Shown piece after piece: positions 8,701 to 18,418 of a DNA stretch of 51,830 bases (the stretch's first letter is position 1; every line of letters starts with the position of its first letter). Both the position numbers and the translations under genes were made by a program. The stretch spans positions 1-51,830 of the forward strand of contig CALFWZ010000118.1 in NCBI GenBank assembly GCA_937928405.1, in the 5' to 3' direction. This stretch comes from an uncultured Saprospiraceae bacterium. GTDB lineage: Bacteria; Bacteroidota; Bacteroidia; Chitinophagales; Saprospiraceae. Under the pieces are notes generated by a model. The model had not been told where the DNA came from, ran no database searches, and saw only the letters and a list, made by a program, of their open reading frames with translations.

Positions 8701-8737
8701 AAAAAGACCTGGTTCTCAAGAATCAGGTCTTTTTTTA
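8701..8737. terminator. Bidirectional intrinsic terminator
   Basis: An A-run, then GACCTG-g-TTCT-ca-AGAA-t-CAGGTC, then a T-run. The hairpin lies between the YegP gene (+) and the MarR gene (-), which converge here, and the A/T runs on both sides allow it to stop both transcripts. Confidence 0.85.
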
Positions 8738-8813
8738 TGACTTCAACAAAAAATGAGTTGGAATCTCTACCTTTTTTCTCCCTTTGATAGCATTGCATTG
8801 TTTAGCAAATTAT

Positions 8814-9275
8814 TCAATACTTAAGGGCCTTTAGTTTTAGAAGGATTTTTAGAAAGGTGGATAGTTCCGTTTTGTTGAGTGGTTGATAGGCGTTAAGAAT
8901 GGCCTCGTTTAGCTCTAAAGCAGCTTCGGTAAAAACCTTTTCGCCAGCTTTGTTTATTTTTATTTCTACCTGTCGTCTATCTAATGAACTAACTTTTCTT
9001 TCTACAAAACCTTTCTTTTCTAGTTTTGCAACTAAACGGGAAGTATTAGACATTTTGTCAAACATTTCTTCTGTCAAGGATTTGATAGAGGCAGGTTTGC
9101 CTTTGGCAAAATGTAAAGTTTTTAGTATGATATATTGCTGAAAGGAAACTCCATGTTTTTTTAACAGGGAAGTTTTTGCATTAAGCATCGCTGAAGCCAC
9201 GGACATGATCGCATCATCCGTCTTCACTACAGGATGTTCAAAGCCACCTTCAAGGTTGGTCTCTTTGAATCTCAT
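8814..9275 (-). CDS. MarR-family transcriptional regulator
   Basis: 153 residues. The winged helix-turn-helix is seen as SFQQYIILKTLH, SIKSLTEEMFDKMSNTSRLVAKLEKKGFVERKVSSLDRRQVEIKINKAGEKV, where the DRR and K-AG of the wing are family hallmarks. MarR proteins are dimeric repressors responding to small ligands or oxidation. No cysteine is present, so thiol sensing is unlikely. The nearest genes do not suggest a target; the 2149-residue adhesin lies upstream on the same strand, separated by 303 bp with hairpins. The start at 9275 is the only long choice; methionines further in (for example in DAIMSVASAML) would cut the first helix. Confidence 0.88.
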   Translation of the reverse strand: MRFKETNLEGGFEHPVVKTDDAIMSVASAMLNAKTSLLKKHGVSFQQYIILKTLHFAKGKPASIKSLTEEMFDKMSNTSRLVAKLEKKGFVERKVSSLDRRQVEIKINKAGEKVFTEAALELNEAILNAYQPLNKTELSTFLKILLKLKALKY

Positions 9276-9578
9276 TGTTCTTTCTGTGTTGTTTGTTGTC
9301 TTTCTATTGTAGCCACTGAAACTCCTTTTTTTAAGAATTTTCAGCTCTTTTTATTGCCACGAAGATAATAAAATTGGACCATTACTCAAGGATCATACAG
9401 ATTTATTTAGTCAAAATAGGGTTTTCACACATTGGTCCTTTTTTTATCATATCCTACCCCTTATTTTTATGGTGCAAGTAAATATTTTTTTGACGAACGG
9501 GCAGTTCGGCCGTCCGCTAATTCATTTGATTAGCGTGACGGTTTTTTTTGTTTTGAACACGTACTTATATTACCAAGA
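9276..9578. other. Intergenic region with an orphan plus-strand terminator
   Basis: 303 bp between two minus-strand genes. It contains a remnant-like GCCACGAAGA (about 9356-9365, resembling the repeat at 45783), a GGACCA/TGGTCC pair about 55 bp apart followed by a T-run, and a strong hairpin plus T-run on the plus strand (see 9510-9549). No convincing ORF is seen in it. Confidence 0.5.
9510..9549 (+). terminator. Strong intrinsic terminator, plus strand
   Basis: CCGTC-c-GCTAAT-tcatttg-ATTAGC-gt-GACGG followed by eight Ts. A second hairpin, CGAAC-gggca-GTTCG (about 9494-9508), sits directly before it. The T-run is on the plus strand, yet the genes on both sides are on the minus strand, so no annotated transcript needs it. 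Confidence 0.7.
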
Positions 9579-12500
9579 TTACCTTAATAAAGTGGTATTG
9601 CCACTAACTGTCTTCAGTTCGCCATCAAGATATCGTACTGAGACTTGCCAAATATAAAGACCCGGTGCCAATCGTTCATTTCGGTAGGTTCCGTTCCAGC
9701 CAGCAGTTGAATCATTGATCATAAAACCACCATTTTCGAATAATAAACTTCCCCAACGATCAAATACTTTATAACTGACTACCGCTGTTCCAGGAACACC
9801 ATGGACTAATAATAAATCGTTATGACCGTCACCATTAGGAGTGAAGGCGGTAGGCACTAAAACTTGACGCGCCTTACTTACTTTTATTTCTACTTCCGTC
9901 TCTCCTATACATCCTCTACTATCTTCCGCAATGACCGAATAAAGAATGTTATTTTGAGTCAAAGACCAAGGACTAGCGCAATCAGCTAAACTATCTGGAT
10001 AACAGCTCAGCGTTCCATCGTAAGGAGCATCCCAAGTCAAATTAACTGGACCAACGGCATTCTCTACCTCTGCTACTAGTTGTATACTATCTCCCAACAT
10101 TATTCCTAGATCTTCTCCCGCATAAACCGTGACAGGTAATGGTTCGGTAATCGTCACCTGATCGAAAAATTCACATCCTTTTGCATCCTTAACTCGGATA
10201 TCATATTCACCAGCTCGAATACCAACTTGTACTGAAGCTCCATTAAAGTCCGCTTGATTTAAGGCGTACTGGTAGGGTGGTATTCCTCCATTGGGAATAA
10301 TGGTGATCCGTCCATTTCTATCGCCAAAGCAGGTTGGATTGACTAGCGCTGTTGTTGCGGTGAGAACGTCTGGGGCTTCAATCATTTGATTGGAAATACT
10401 GATACACCCTTTACTATCAGTAATGGTGAGCTCATAGTTTCCGGCTTCGATTCGGTCAATTTCCCTATTATTACTTCCGGTAGACCAAAGATATTGATAG
10501 GGGGCAGTGCCGCCAGAAACACTGGTACTGATTACTCCATCAGCATCCCCTGGACAACTGATTTCACTGACTAAAAATTCAATGCTTAAAGGTGCTGGTT
10601 CGGAAATAATGATTTCTTGGGTACTACTACAACTATTATCGTCGGATACAATTACCGTATAAATACCACTCGCAAGATTATTTGCGCTGGCCATCGTTTG
10701 ATTGCCTGCGTTGGCACTCCATTGGTAGCTATAGGGAGCAGTACCTCCAGATCCAGTTACGCGGGCTGAACCGTTATTTCCATCGGCACAATCGGTTGCC
10801 AAAACTTCTTCGACAAGAATATCTATTTCATCTGGATTGCTAATTTCGATGATTTCAGAGGCCATACAACCGACCGAATTTGTCACGGAAACTGTATATC
10901 GTTCTCCACCATTTAGATTCTCTATTCGCGAAGTGATTTCATTATTATTCCAAATAAATTGATAATTATTTAAGTTGGTTTGATTTCCTGCTACTTCAAT
11001 GGCTGTAATTGCTGCTTGTCCATCTGAACCGTTAAAACATAATGGTCCACTTTCGTTTAGCCGAATGGTCATTTCCGGGTCTTCGGTAATTTCAGTGATT
11101 TCTGTGGTACTACATCCTGATTGATCGGTAACTACTACCTCCCAATTACCCGCAGGTAAATTGTTGACGGTAGACGTTGTTTGGTTTTGATAATTCCATA
11201 AAAAAGAAATGGTGCCAGTACCACCTGCCGGAACTACGGTAGCTGTTCCAGTAGCTTGCCCAAAGCAAACGGTATCTATGGGAGTAACCGTTGCTGTTAA
11301 ACCACTCGCGGGTTGGGTGATCGAAGTAGTTTCTTCAAAAATACAACCATTGGAATCAGTAATCGTTAAATCATACATTCCTGCTGCTAAATTATCTAGG
11401 TTTGCTGCTGAGGATGTAAATCCATTCGGGCCAGTCCAACTATACTGATAGGGTGCAACGCCTCCAAAAATATCGGTGCTAAGTGTTCCAGTAGATCCAC
11501 CAAAACAATATACATTTACTTGATCTAAAGTATTACTAATGGATAATGGTTCCAATACTTCTGCCGTGATGATCTCCGAGCAGCCATTACCATCTGTTAC
11601 CGTAACAAAATAAATATTGGCTAATAAATTATTCGCTGTTGGAGTATCTTGACTTCCAGCATCGACATCCCATTGATAGGTATAATTTCCACTCCCACCA
11701 GCGGCCATTACGGTGGCGGTTCCAGTTGGCGTCCCATTACAAGTAGCGGGGATTTCAACGACGTCGAGAAGGATGGCGTCAGGACTATTAACGGTATAGG
11801 TTTCTTCTAGTTGACAGCCTAAATCATCCGTGATGGTTACTTGATAGCTTCCGGCAACAAGCGCAGTCTGCTGGGAACTTGTTCCACCATTACTCCACAT
11901 GTATTGGTAATCTGCGGCAATGGTCCCTCCAGTTACCGACAAGGTAATACTACCATCAGTGGTATTAAAACAAGAAGCAGGTAAAGTGGTATCAATTACA
12001 TTCAAGGCCGCAGGTTCAGAAAGCGTGGTCGTAATCTCCTGTGAACAGTTGAGGCCATCTGTTACGGTTACGGTAAAAGTACCAGCAGCGAGGTCATTAA
12101 GGTTTTGTTGACTTGCGCCATTGGACCAATTGAAACTATAGTTTTCATCTCCTCCAGTCACTATGAGTTCGATACTTCCCGTTGCCACATTATTACAATT
12201 CAAATTATTGAGATTGCCAAAAGATAGCAAGAGTTCGGGATTTTGTAAAATTTCAAATTGTTCTGTTTGTAAACAGCCATTAGCATCCGTAATATTGATT
12301 TGATAAGTACCAGCAGGTTGATTATCTAAGCGTGGATCATTTCCTAAAACATCGCCATTTAAATCTGTCCATTCTAAAGTGTAAGGAGCATTTCCACCAC
12401 TGATCGTTAGATTGATTTGACCATCACTATTTCCAAAACAATTTACATTAGAAATATTTTCTAAAACATCAATGCCAGCAGATTGTAAAACTTGCACGGT

Positions 12501-15500
12501 CTCTATGGCTTGACAATTATTTCCATCCGTTACCGTAATCGAATAGCTACCCGCAGGCAAATTATTGACGACTGGTTGAGTCATAATAGTCCCATTGATA
12601 TCCCAAGCGTATTGGTAGGGAGCAGTACCACCCATAGGGCTAGCTTCTACAGAACCTGTATTGCCTCCGGCACAACCCACGGGACTACTAGCAGTTGCTA
12701 AATCAATGGCAGGAGGGGCCATAACAAGAATAGATAATTGATTTTGACATCCCGGTTGATCGGTTACCGTTACCGTATAGATTCCACCGGCTAAGTTTGG
12801 ACGGTCTTCTGTAGTGATAGCAGCGTCATCAGACCAAGCAAAGCTATAAGGTGCGGTACCCCCCGTGATGTTCAAGTCAATATTGCCATCCGTATTGGTA
12901 GCACAACTAGCGGGGACTGTAACTTGGTTAATATTAATAGCTGGCGTATTGGGAACGACAAAGCTCCCTATTTGTGTGCAATTGTTTAAGTCAGTTACCG
13001 TTACTTGATGGGTTCCTGCTCCTAAGCCAGCAGCAGTTGGACTCATTTGTCCATTTTCCCAAAGGTAGGTGTAACTTCCTGCTCCTCCGCTAGGGACTAC
13101 GGTTAGGTTACCGTTTTGTCCATTAAAACAAGTTGGCGCGATAGGTAAAAAGCTTAAGGAGATTTCATCATTTTGAGCAATACTCACGGTGATAGTATTT
13201 GGACAACCTGCTGCGTCTCTTACGGTGACCGTCTCCATGCCCATAGAGAGTCCGGTTGCGACTTGTCCGGTTTGGCCATTATCCCAAAGATAGGAATAGG
13301 GTGGTGTTCCGCCATCGGGAAGTGCGCTAGCGGTTCCATCCGTACCGTTGAAGCAACTGACAACCGTACTAGCTGAGGTAAGAGTAAATACCGAAGGCTC
13401 TGGAAGAACAAAATCGGCCATTTCCGCACATCCGTTTTGATCGGTAATGGTCACTGCTACAGGCCCCGCTGATAAATTGGTATTAATAGAGTCTATACTC
13501 ATATCGTCCCAAAGGAAATTATAAGGACCATTGCCACCGGAAGCGACCGCTGCGACAGAACCACTATTATTTCCATTACAATCTATGGACTCCGAAATTT
13601 CAATGCTGGTTACCAATGAATTGGGCTCTGTGATGGTGAAAGGCTCACTATCTGAACATCCAGTATTGTCGTATAAAATCAGGTTGTAGTCTCCTGCTGG
13701 TAAACCTGTAAAAATTCCGGTGGTATTATTTCCTACCCCAGGTATTTCAAAAATGAAAGGTAAGGACGGACCGGTGGCACTTCCAGTAATGGTACCGGTG
13801 GCAGTACCATTACATGCTGCTGGTTCTATCTCTGTAATAGAAAGATCTGGTGGGATGCAATTTAGGGTGTTACAGGTGAAGGATTGGATGAGCCCATCAC
13901 AATTGCCAATACCTCTTATTTGAATATCAACTGGTTGATTAATCCCTAACCCTGAGATCAAGTGTTCTAAGTTTCCATTGACAGGAATCCATCCGTTATT
14001 ATCAATATTAATTTCGTAATCATCTGCTCCAGCAACCGCAGTCCAGTCGAGCGCAATACTGTTGGAAGTTGGATCACAGTTTACCATAGGAGCTTCGATC
14101 GACTGGCTGACTTCGATGGTAATTTCATCTTCAATTGAACAACCGTAAGTATCTGATACAACTAGTGTATAAGTGGTGGTGGTGGCAGGAGTAGCAATGG
14201 GGTTTGGACAGTCGGTGCAACTTAAGCCTTGAGAAGGTGACCATTGATATTCTACCTGATATACAGGATAGAAACAGATGGTCCAATCACGTAGCGTACC
14301 GGGAAATCCCATTTGGTCAATTTTGGTGGCGATATACCATTCACCATTGGTAGGGCCACCATAAATATCTTCAAAATTACCTTCCGGATACCAATCCCCC
14401 GTAAATGGTGCCGCACTGGCAGGCGCTTGACTACCAAAGTCAATGGTATCTATTGCAGTGGGTGTAAAACAGGCATCAATATAATCGTTACCACTTTTTC
14501 CATTATCGGTAGATAGTTCGAGAAACTGACCATTGGGTGCAAATAAAAACAAATCAATATCACTGACCCAATTGTGGTCCACATTTACGCAGATACTTTT
14601 AATGGCGTTCGGTTGTAGCACAACGGGTTGTACGCCAATCACATTGATAGGAGAGATAGTCGGTTGCGTTCCAGGAGCTGGTGGTGCATTATCGCTAATT
14701 TCCACAATGGGATAATCAGTGCTATTCGTAAACGTAGGAGGATCAGGAATGACCACTGGAATAGTACCGTCTAACTGCACGGGAGCATCGGTACAAATAA
14801 TGGTATCGGGTCCTAAATCAAGTTCCGTTAATTGATTATCATTTAATAGAAAGTAAAAAGTATCTCGGTTACAAATATCCCGTTGAATATCGATTCCTAT
14901 GGTTTCGATTGGTTCATCAATTCCATCTTCAAATACGACAATAGGAACAGAAACCGAGGATTGTCCAGCAGGGATGATTAGATCAGATGGAATGGCAGAA
15001 TAATCCACACCAGGAGTTGCTGTTCCAAATATAGTATAGTCTAGCACCAAATCTGTTTCAGCAGGATATGGTAAATTAATGCTTAAAGAACCATCCGTAC
15101 AACCTTCTGATAAACTACCATCTAAAGAGAAAGTATTTACTTCTACTTGTAGAGAGCCCGTTCCAAAACTACGGGCTTCCAGAAATACGGCAGAATCAAA
15201 ATTTTGATCGAAAACATCGGCAAGAGATAGAACGATCGTATATTCTTCACATGGAGTGACAACTACTTGTGCAAAAAAAGTTTTTAGATAACCGTCATAG
15301 GTCAGATTTTCACTACCAGAGTTGTCTCGATAATAACCGCCGTAATCTAGTGTTCCTTCGGGAGGCGTACAATTCTCCAGCAATCCATTACTACCTACTT
15401 GACCTGGATTTACATTGTTAATGGTGACGGGTAAGTTGGTAAATCTAAGACCAGAAGGATCGCTTAATTCGGGAATAAGCGCAATGTTGGTTGCGTTGTT

Positions 15501-16028
15501 TGGGTATGGACCCGTGATGCCTGGACCATGAATGAAGAAACCAAAAATATCATTAAAATTAGAGCAGGCAAATTCAGGGTATTCTTCCGAAGCAAACGTA
15601 TACCGAAAACGAAGGGTATCCGCCGTTGGAATAAATCTGATCGTATATTTAGTAACGTCTCGAAGTTCGTCAGCAATAACACCAAGATACGGATCATCGA
15701 TTTCTTCATTAGAAGTTTCTCCAGTGGTACCCGCCTCGTCATTTTCAGTAGCAGCAGTAGTGGCAAAACCCGTAGACATAATGATGCCACGGTCGATGCC
15801 AATGTCCGCTTGACCATTGGTAAAATAACCGACAGAATTATCTGTCCCTTCATGAATAACTTCCAATACTTCAACTCCACTATCCAAGAAAACACTAGTG
15901 ATTAAGCTTTCAGGAGTAAAAAGAACACCCGTAGGTTCTACTTCAATCTGAGCAAAAGCAGATTGGAAGCCAAAAAGGAAGAATAGGATAAGAAAAAAAT
16001 GAGGTAAGTTGGTCTTAATTGAAATCAT
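9579..16028 (-). CDS. Giant SprB-repeat cell-surface protein with type B (gliding) C-terminal domain
   Basis: 2149 residues with a signal peptide (~1-26). In order: a choice-of-anchor L domain (~30-290; FRYTFASEEYPEF, FNDIFGFFIHGPG); a Calx-beta-like segment (~295-390; GTATPGVDYSAIPSDLIIPA); a P/Homo-B proprotein-convertase-like domain (~460-600; CVNVDHNWVSDIDLFLFAPN, GEWYIATKIDQMG); a PKD/Ig-like linker; sixteen SprB repeats (~730-1966), each ~75-83 residues with a C-G-G..GG..PY.Y.W..G....L.AG.Y.VTVTD..GC pattern; and a CHU_C/gliding-motility type B sorting domain (~2050-2149; VPTAFTPNGDGHND, VFDRWGSLLFEN, LAPGLYIW). It should be exported by T9SS and work as a surface adhesin, by analogy with SprB of Flavobacterium johnsoniae. 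It lies alone, 408 bp from the divergent sppA. Confidence 0.92.
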   Translation of the reverse strand: MISIKTNLPHFFLILFFLFGFQSAFAQIEVEPTGVLFTPESLITSVFLDSGVEVLEVIHEGTDNSVGYFTNGQADIGIDRGIIMSTGFATTAATENDEAGTTGETSNEEIDDPYLGVIADELRDVTKYTIRFIPTADTLRFRYTFASEEYPEFACSNFNDIFGFFIHGPGITGPYPNNATNIALIPELSDPSGLRFTNLPVTINNVNPGQVGSNGLLENCTPPEGTLDYGGYYRDNSGSENLTYDGYLKTFFAQVVVTPCEEYTIVLSLADVFDQNFDSAVFLEARSFGTGSLQVEVNTFSLDGSLSEGCTDGSLSINLPYPAETDLVLDYTIFGTATPGVDYSAIPSDLIIPAGQSSVSVPIVVFEDGIDEPIETIGIDIQRDICNRDTFYFLLNDNQLTELDLGPDTIICTDAPVQLDGTIPVVIPDPPTFTNSTDYPIVEISDNAPPAPGTQPTISPINVIGVQPVVLQPNAIKSICVNVDHNWVSDIDLFLFAPNGQFLELSTDNGKSGNDYIDACFTPTAIDTIDFGSQAPASAAPFTGDWYPEGNFEDIYGGPTNGEWYIATKIDQMGFPGTLRDWTICFYPVYQVEYQWSPSQGLSCTDCPNPIATPATTTTYTLVVSDTYGCSIEDEITIEVSQSIEAPMVNCDPTSNSIALDWTAVAGADDYEINIDNNGWIPVNGNLEHLISGLGINQPVDIQIRGIGNCDGLIQSFTCNTLNCIPPDLSITEIEPAACNGTATGTITGSATGPSLPFIFEIPGVGNNTTGIFTGLPAGDYNLILYDNTGCSDSEPFTITEPNSLVTSIEISESIDCNGNNSGSVAAVASGGNGPYNFLWDDMSIDSINTNLSAGPVAVTITDQNGCAEMADFVLPEPSVFTLTSASTVVSCFNGTDGTASALPDGGTPPYSYLWDNGQTGQVATGLSMGMETVTVRDAAGCPNTITVSIAQNDEISLSFLPIAPTCFNGQNGNLTVVPSGGAGSYTYLWENGQMSPTAAGLGAGTHQVTVTDLNNCTQIGSFVVPNTPAININQVTVPASCATNTDGNIDLNITGGTAPYSFAWSDDAAITTEDRPNLAGGIYTVTVTDQPGCQNQLSILVMAPPAIDLATASSPVGCAGGNTGSVEASPMGGTAPYQYAWDINGTIMTQPVVNNLPAGSYSITVTDGNNCQAIETVQVLQSAGIDVLENISNVNCFGNSDGQINLTISGGNAPYTLEWTDLNGDVLGNDPRLDNQPAGTYQINITDANGCLQTEQFEILQNPELLLSFGNLNNLNCNNVATGSIELIVTGGDENYSFNWSNGASQQNLNDLAAGTFTVTVTDGLNCSQEITTTLSEPAALNVIDTTLPASCFNTTDGSITLSVTGGTIAADYQYMWSNGGTSSQQTALVAGSYQVTITDDLGCQLEETYTVNSPDAILLDVVEIPATCNGTPTGTATVMAAGGSGNYTYQWDVDAGSQDTPTANNLLANIYFVTVTDGNGCSEIITAEVLEPLSISNTLDQVNVYCFGGSTGTLSTDIFGGVAPYQYSWTGPNGFTSSAANLDNLAAGMYDLTITDSNGCIFEETTSITQPASGLTATVTPIDTVCFGQATGTATVVPAGGTGTISFLWNYQNQTTSTVNNLPAGNWEVVVTDQSGCSTTEITEITEDPEMTIRLNESGPLCFNGSDGQAAITAIEVAGNQTNLNNYQFIWNNNEITSRIENLNGGERYTVSVTNSVGCMASEIIEISNPDEIDILVEEVLATDCADGNNGSARVTGSGGTAPYSYQWSANAGNQTMASANNLASGIYTVIVSDDNSCSSTQEIIISEPAPLSIEFLVSEISCPGDADGVISTSVSGGTAPYQYLWSTGSNNREIDRIEAGNYELTITDSKGCISISNQMIEAPDVLTATTALVNPTCFGDRNGRITIIPNGGIPPYQYALNQADFNGASVQVGIRAGEYDIRVKDAKGCEFFDQVTITEPLPVTVYAGEDLGIMLGDSIQLVAEVENAVGPVNLTWDAPYDGTLSCYPDSLADCASPWSLTQNNILYSVIAEDSRGCIGETEVEIKVSKARQVLVPTAFTPNGDGHNDLLLVHGVPGTAVVSYKVFDRWGSLLFENGGFMINDSTAGWNGTYRNERLAPGLYIWQVSVRYLDGELKTVSGNTTLLR
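10128..13841 (-). repeat. Sixteen tandem SprB repeats
   Basis: Sixteen units of about 230-250 bp encode the repeats inside the adhesin. Each unit has a first cysteine near CFNG/CNGT, a GG-xxPYxYxW core and a second cysteine in TDxxGC. The two cysteines per unit suggest one disulphide per repeat. Repeat 13 (about 10,860-11,090) carries an insertion (VAGNQTNLNNYQF), the most divergent core of the set. Confidence 0.88.
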
Positions 16029-16282
16029 AAAGCTAAATTGTAAACTTTTAGAGGAGACCCGTTGGGACGGTCTGCTCTAATGTCAGGTGTTTGGTGTAAG
16101 TTTGCTCTAAGATATTCAAAATCTCAATTGTGTTCTTTAATTTGTCAAAATTCTTGATAATATGCTATGTTGGAGACCAAACAATGGTCGTAATTAACCC
16201 TTTTTGGGTAGCTATTTCTTCCATTTGGCTATAAAATAGGAGAGTTTGTCCAAAAAATGTTAAGGTCTGTAGAGATATGGCT

Positions 16283-16290
16283 TATATTTG
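16283..16290 (+). promoter_or_regulatory. Probable sppA promoter -7 element
   Basis: TATATTTG matches TAnnTTTG exactly. It is 146 bp before the sppA ATG, which would give a 5' UTR of about 140 nt. The only TTTG upstream (16245-16248) is farther away than usual for a -33 box, so the assignment is tentative. Confidence 0.45.
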
Positions 16291-16337
16291 CAGCATGAAG
16301 ACCCATTTCTAATAAAAATATTTTTGTAGGAATTTCT

Positions 16338-16356
16338 CCTATTGAAATAGGTTTTT
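16338..16356 (+). terminator. Small hairpin and T-run in the sppA leader
   Basis: CCTAT-tgaa-ATAGG followed by TTTTT. It lies about 80 bp upstream of the sppA start and downstream of the predicted promoter, so it could act as an attenuator or end a very short transcript. The stem is only 5 bp. Confidence 0.3.
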
Positions 16357-16436
16357 CAAGATTATCAAAAATGTCTTAATTTTTGAACATTTTTCCTTTA
16401 ACAGAATTTATTCAAGTCGTTTAAAATCAATAATGT

Positions 16437-18212
16437 ATGACTTTTTTTAAAACAATTTTGGCGTCCTGCCTTGGGGTCTTGCTGGCCGGAATTGCTCTAT
16501 TTGGTATTTTATTTTTAGTAGGTACCTCGATAGCTTCTTCCGCTATGAATAAAAAGAGTGACCTAAAAACGAATTCCGTTTTAAAACTTACCCTAAAAGA
16601 TCCTATTCCAGAACATACCGGAAATGCTCCTTCTTCGGGAGGCTTTGAATTGGAAACGGATAAGGTCGTTGGGTTACATGATTTGATTGGTGCCCTTGCA
16701 CATGCCAAGACAGATGACAAAATTAAAGGTCTATTATTAGATGTCAGTTCAGTCGGTACAGGATGGGCTGGTGCTTCTAATTTACGGGAAGCCATCATGG
16801 ATTTTAAAGAAAGTGGAAAATTTGTTTATGCGCATTCCACTTATTATACGCAAGGAACCTATTACCTCGCTTCGGCGGCGGACAAAGTATTTATTCATCC
16901 CATCGGTGGCGTTGATTTTCTAGGCTTTGCTGCTACGATTCCATTTTTAAAAGAAATGTTAGATCGATTGGATATTGATATGCAGGTATTCTATGCTGGA
17001 CAATTCAAAAGTGCGACGGAGCCTTATAGACGATACAATATGAGTGAGCAGGCTAAACTTCAAACCCGAGAATATCTAGAAGGATTATATAAGGTTTATC
17101 TGAATGATATATCTGAATCTCGTGGAATTTCTACCGAGCAACTAAGTGAAATTGCAGATAATTATCTACTTCGAAACGCAGAAGATGCGGTTAAATATAA
17201 GATGGTAGATGGAACAAAATATTGGGATGAGATACTCACCATGCTCAAAGATGACTTGGGGTTGGATGAGGACGATAAAATTAATTCTACTAGTTTGCGT
17301 ACCTATGCTCGCGATCATAGTAGCAAAATAGATTTTTCTATTAAAGACCGAATTGCAGTGGTTTATGCAGAAGGTACCATCGTGGATGGACAAGGTGAGG
17401 TGGGTAGTGTAGGAGGAGACAAGTACGCAAAAATTATCCGTAAACTACGACAAGACGATAAAGTAAAAGCTATTGTAGTAAGAGTTAATAGTGGTGGTGG
17501 AAGTGGATTGGCATCTGATATTATGTGGCGAGAATTAGAACTAGCGAAAGCGGCTGGTAAACCTTACGTTGCTTCGATGGGAGATGTGGCTGCTTCTGGT
17601 GGTTATTATATTGCTTGTAATGCCGACACTATTTATGCAGAACCAAATACGATAACTGGATCTATTGGCGTTTTTGCGATGATTCCTAGTTTGGAGGATA
17701 TGTTAAAAGAAAAAGTAGGAGTGACTTTTGATACCGTTAAAACAGGTCCTTTTGCTCATGGCTTGACACCATTTTTTGATATCTCCCCTGAGGAAGGAAA
17801 AATTTTGCAATCCAGTGTGGAAGAGTTTTATGAGATATTTTTAAAGCGAGTAGCGGATGGACGAAATATGACCAGAGATGAAGCACACGCCATTGCGCAA
17901 GGTCGAGTATGGACTGGAGAAAAAGCATTGGATCTAAAACTAGTAGATGCGATGGGCGGCTTGGATGATGCGCTGGCAACTGCTGCGAACTTAGCTGGCT
18001 TGACCAAATATCGAGTAGCGGAATATCCAAAAATTAAAGATCCAATCGAAAGGTTTATTGCTGATCTACAAAATAAAGACCAAGCTTCTTTTACACAAGG
18101 AGCCATAAAGTCTGAATTGAGAAAAGTATTTCCTTACTTTGATTATGTTCAAGAAGTGGTTCAGATGAAAGGGGTGCAAGCACGATTACCTTTTGTGATG
18201 GAGCCAATTTAG
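16437..18212 (+). CDS. sppA: Signal peptide peptidase SppA, 67K type
   Basis: 591 residues, close to the ~600 of the long (two-domain, E. coli-type) SppA. An N-terminal membrane segment (~4-34; FKTILASCLGVLLAGIALFG) anchors it in the inner membrane with the catalytic part in the periplasm. The Ser-Lys dyad is split over two domains as in E. coli: Lys191 in GQFKSATEPYRR and Ser387 in GDVAASGGYYIAC. It degrades signal peptides left in the membrane after Sec export, in keeping with the many exported proteins around it. ATG 16437 gives the full membrane anchor. It is followed by a strong terminator and appears monocistronic. Confidence 0.95.
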   Translation: MTFFKTILASCLGVLLAGIALFGILFLVGTSIASSAMNKKSDLKTNSVLKLTLKDPIPEHTGNAPSSGGFELETDKVVGLHDLIGALAHAKTDDKIKGLLLDVSSVGTGWAGASNLREAIMDFKESGKFVYAHSTYYTQGTYYLASAADKVFIHPIGGVDFLGFAATIPFLKEMLDRLDIDMQVFYAGQFKSATEPYRRYNMSEQAKLQTREYLEGLYKVYLNDISESRGISTEQLSEIADNYLLRNAEDAVKYKMVDGTKYWDEILTMLKDDLGLDEDDKINSTSLRTYARDHSSKIDFSIKDRIAVVYAEGTIVDGQGEVGSVGGDKYAKIIRKLRQDDKVKAIVVRVNSGGGSGLASDIMWRELELAKAAGKPYVASMGDVAASGGYYIACNADTIYAEPNTITGSIGVFAMIPSLEDMLKEKVGVTFDTVKTGPFAHGLTPFFDISPEEGKILQSSVEEFYEIFLKRVADGRNMTRDEAHAIAQGRVWTGEKALDLKLVDAMGGLDDALATAANLAGLTKYRVAEYPKIKDPIERFIADLQNKDQASFTQGAIKSELRKVFPYFDYVQEVVQMKGVQARLPFVMEPI

Positions 18213-18240
18213 AGCGCTTTAATAAAATATAATTTTCAAA

Positions 18241-18281
18241 AAAAAAATACCCATCGGAAATCCCGACGGGTATTTTTTTTT
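18241..18281. terminator. Bidirectional intrinsic terminator
   Basis: An A-run, then ATACCC-a-TCGG-aaatc-CCGA-c-GGGTAT, then a run of Ts. It lies between sppA (+) and the converging tail-fibre-like gene (-), and the flanking A and T runs serve both directions. Confidence 0.9.
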
Positions 18282-18418
18282 GAAAAAAAATCTCAATGAT
18301 TAGAAGGTAGATATTGACTGATGTTTTTTGCCGAGAGACCATTTAGCCTGAAATAAATTTTACCGCGTGATATATTAGTTTACATATATTAAGGTCTTTC
18401 TTACCATACTTTAATAGA

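Larger units (their letters stand above)
16029..16436. other. Divergent intergenic region with several inverted repeats
   Basis: 408 bp between the adhesin (-) and sppA (+). Visible elements: GACCA-aacaa-TGGTC (16175-16189); an AACCC-ttttt-GGGT arm pair (about 16196-16209); a TATATTTG -7 element (16283-16290); and a small hairpin with a T-run (16338-16356). No ORF is supported. Confidence 0.5.

Noticed and set aside
9469..9657. 62-residue plus-strand ORF
   Set aside because: It runs through the terminator hairpin and into the end of the adhesin gene; no domain and no conservation signal can be seen.
10386..15905. Plus-strand and shifted-frame ORFs inside the SprB-repeat gene
   Set aside because: They mirror the repeat units and carry no recognisable domains or signal peptides; the minus-strand frame is plainly the coding one.
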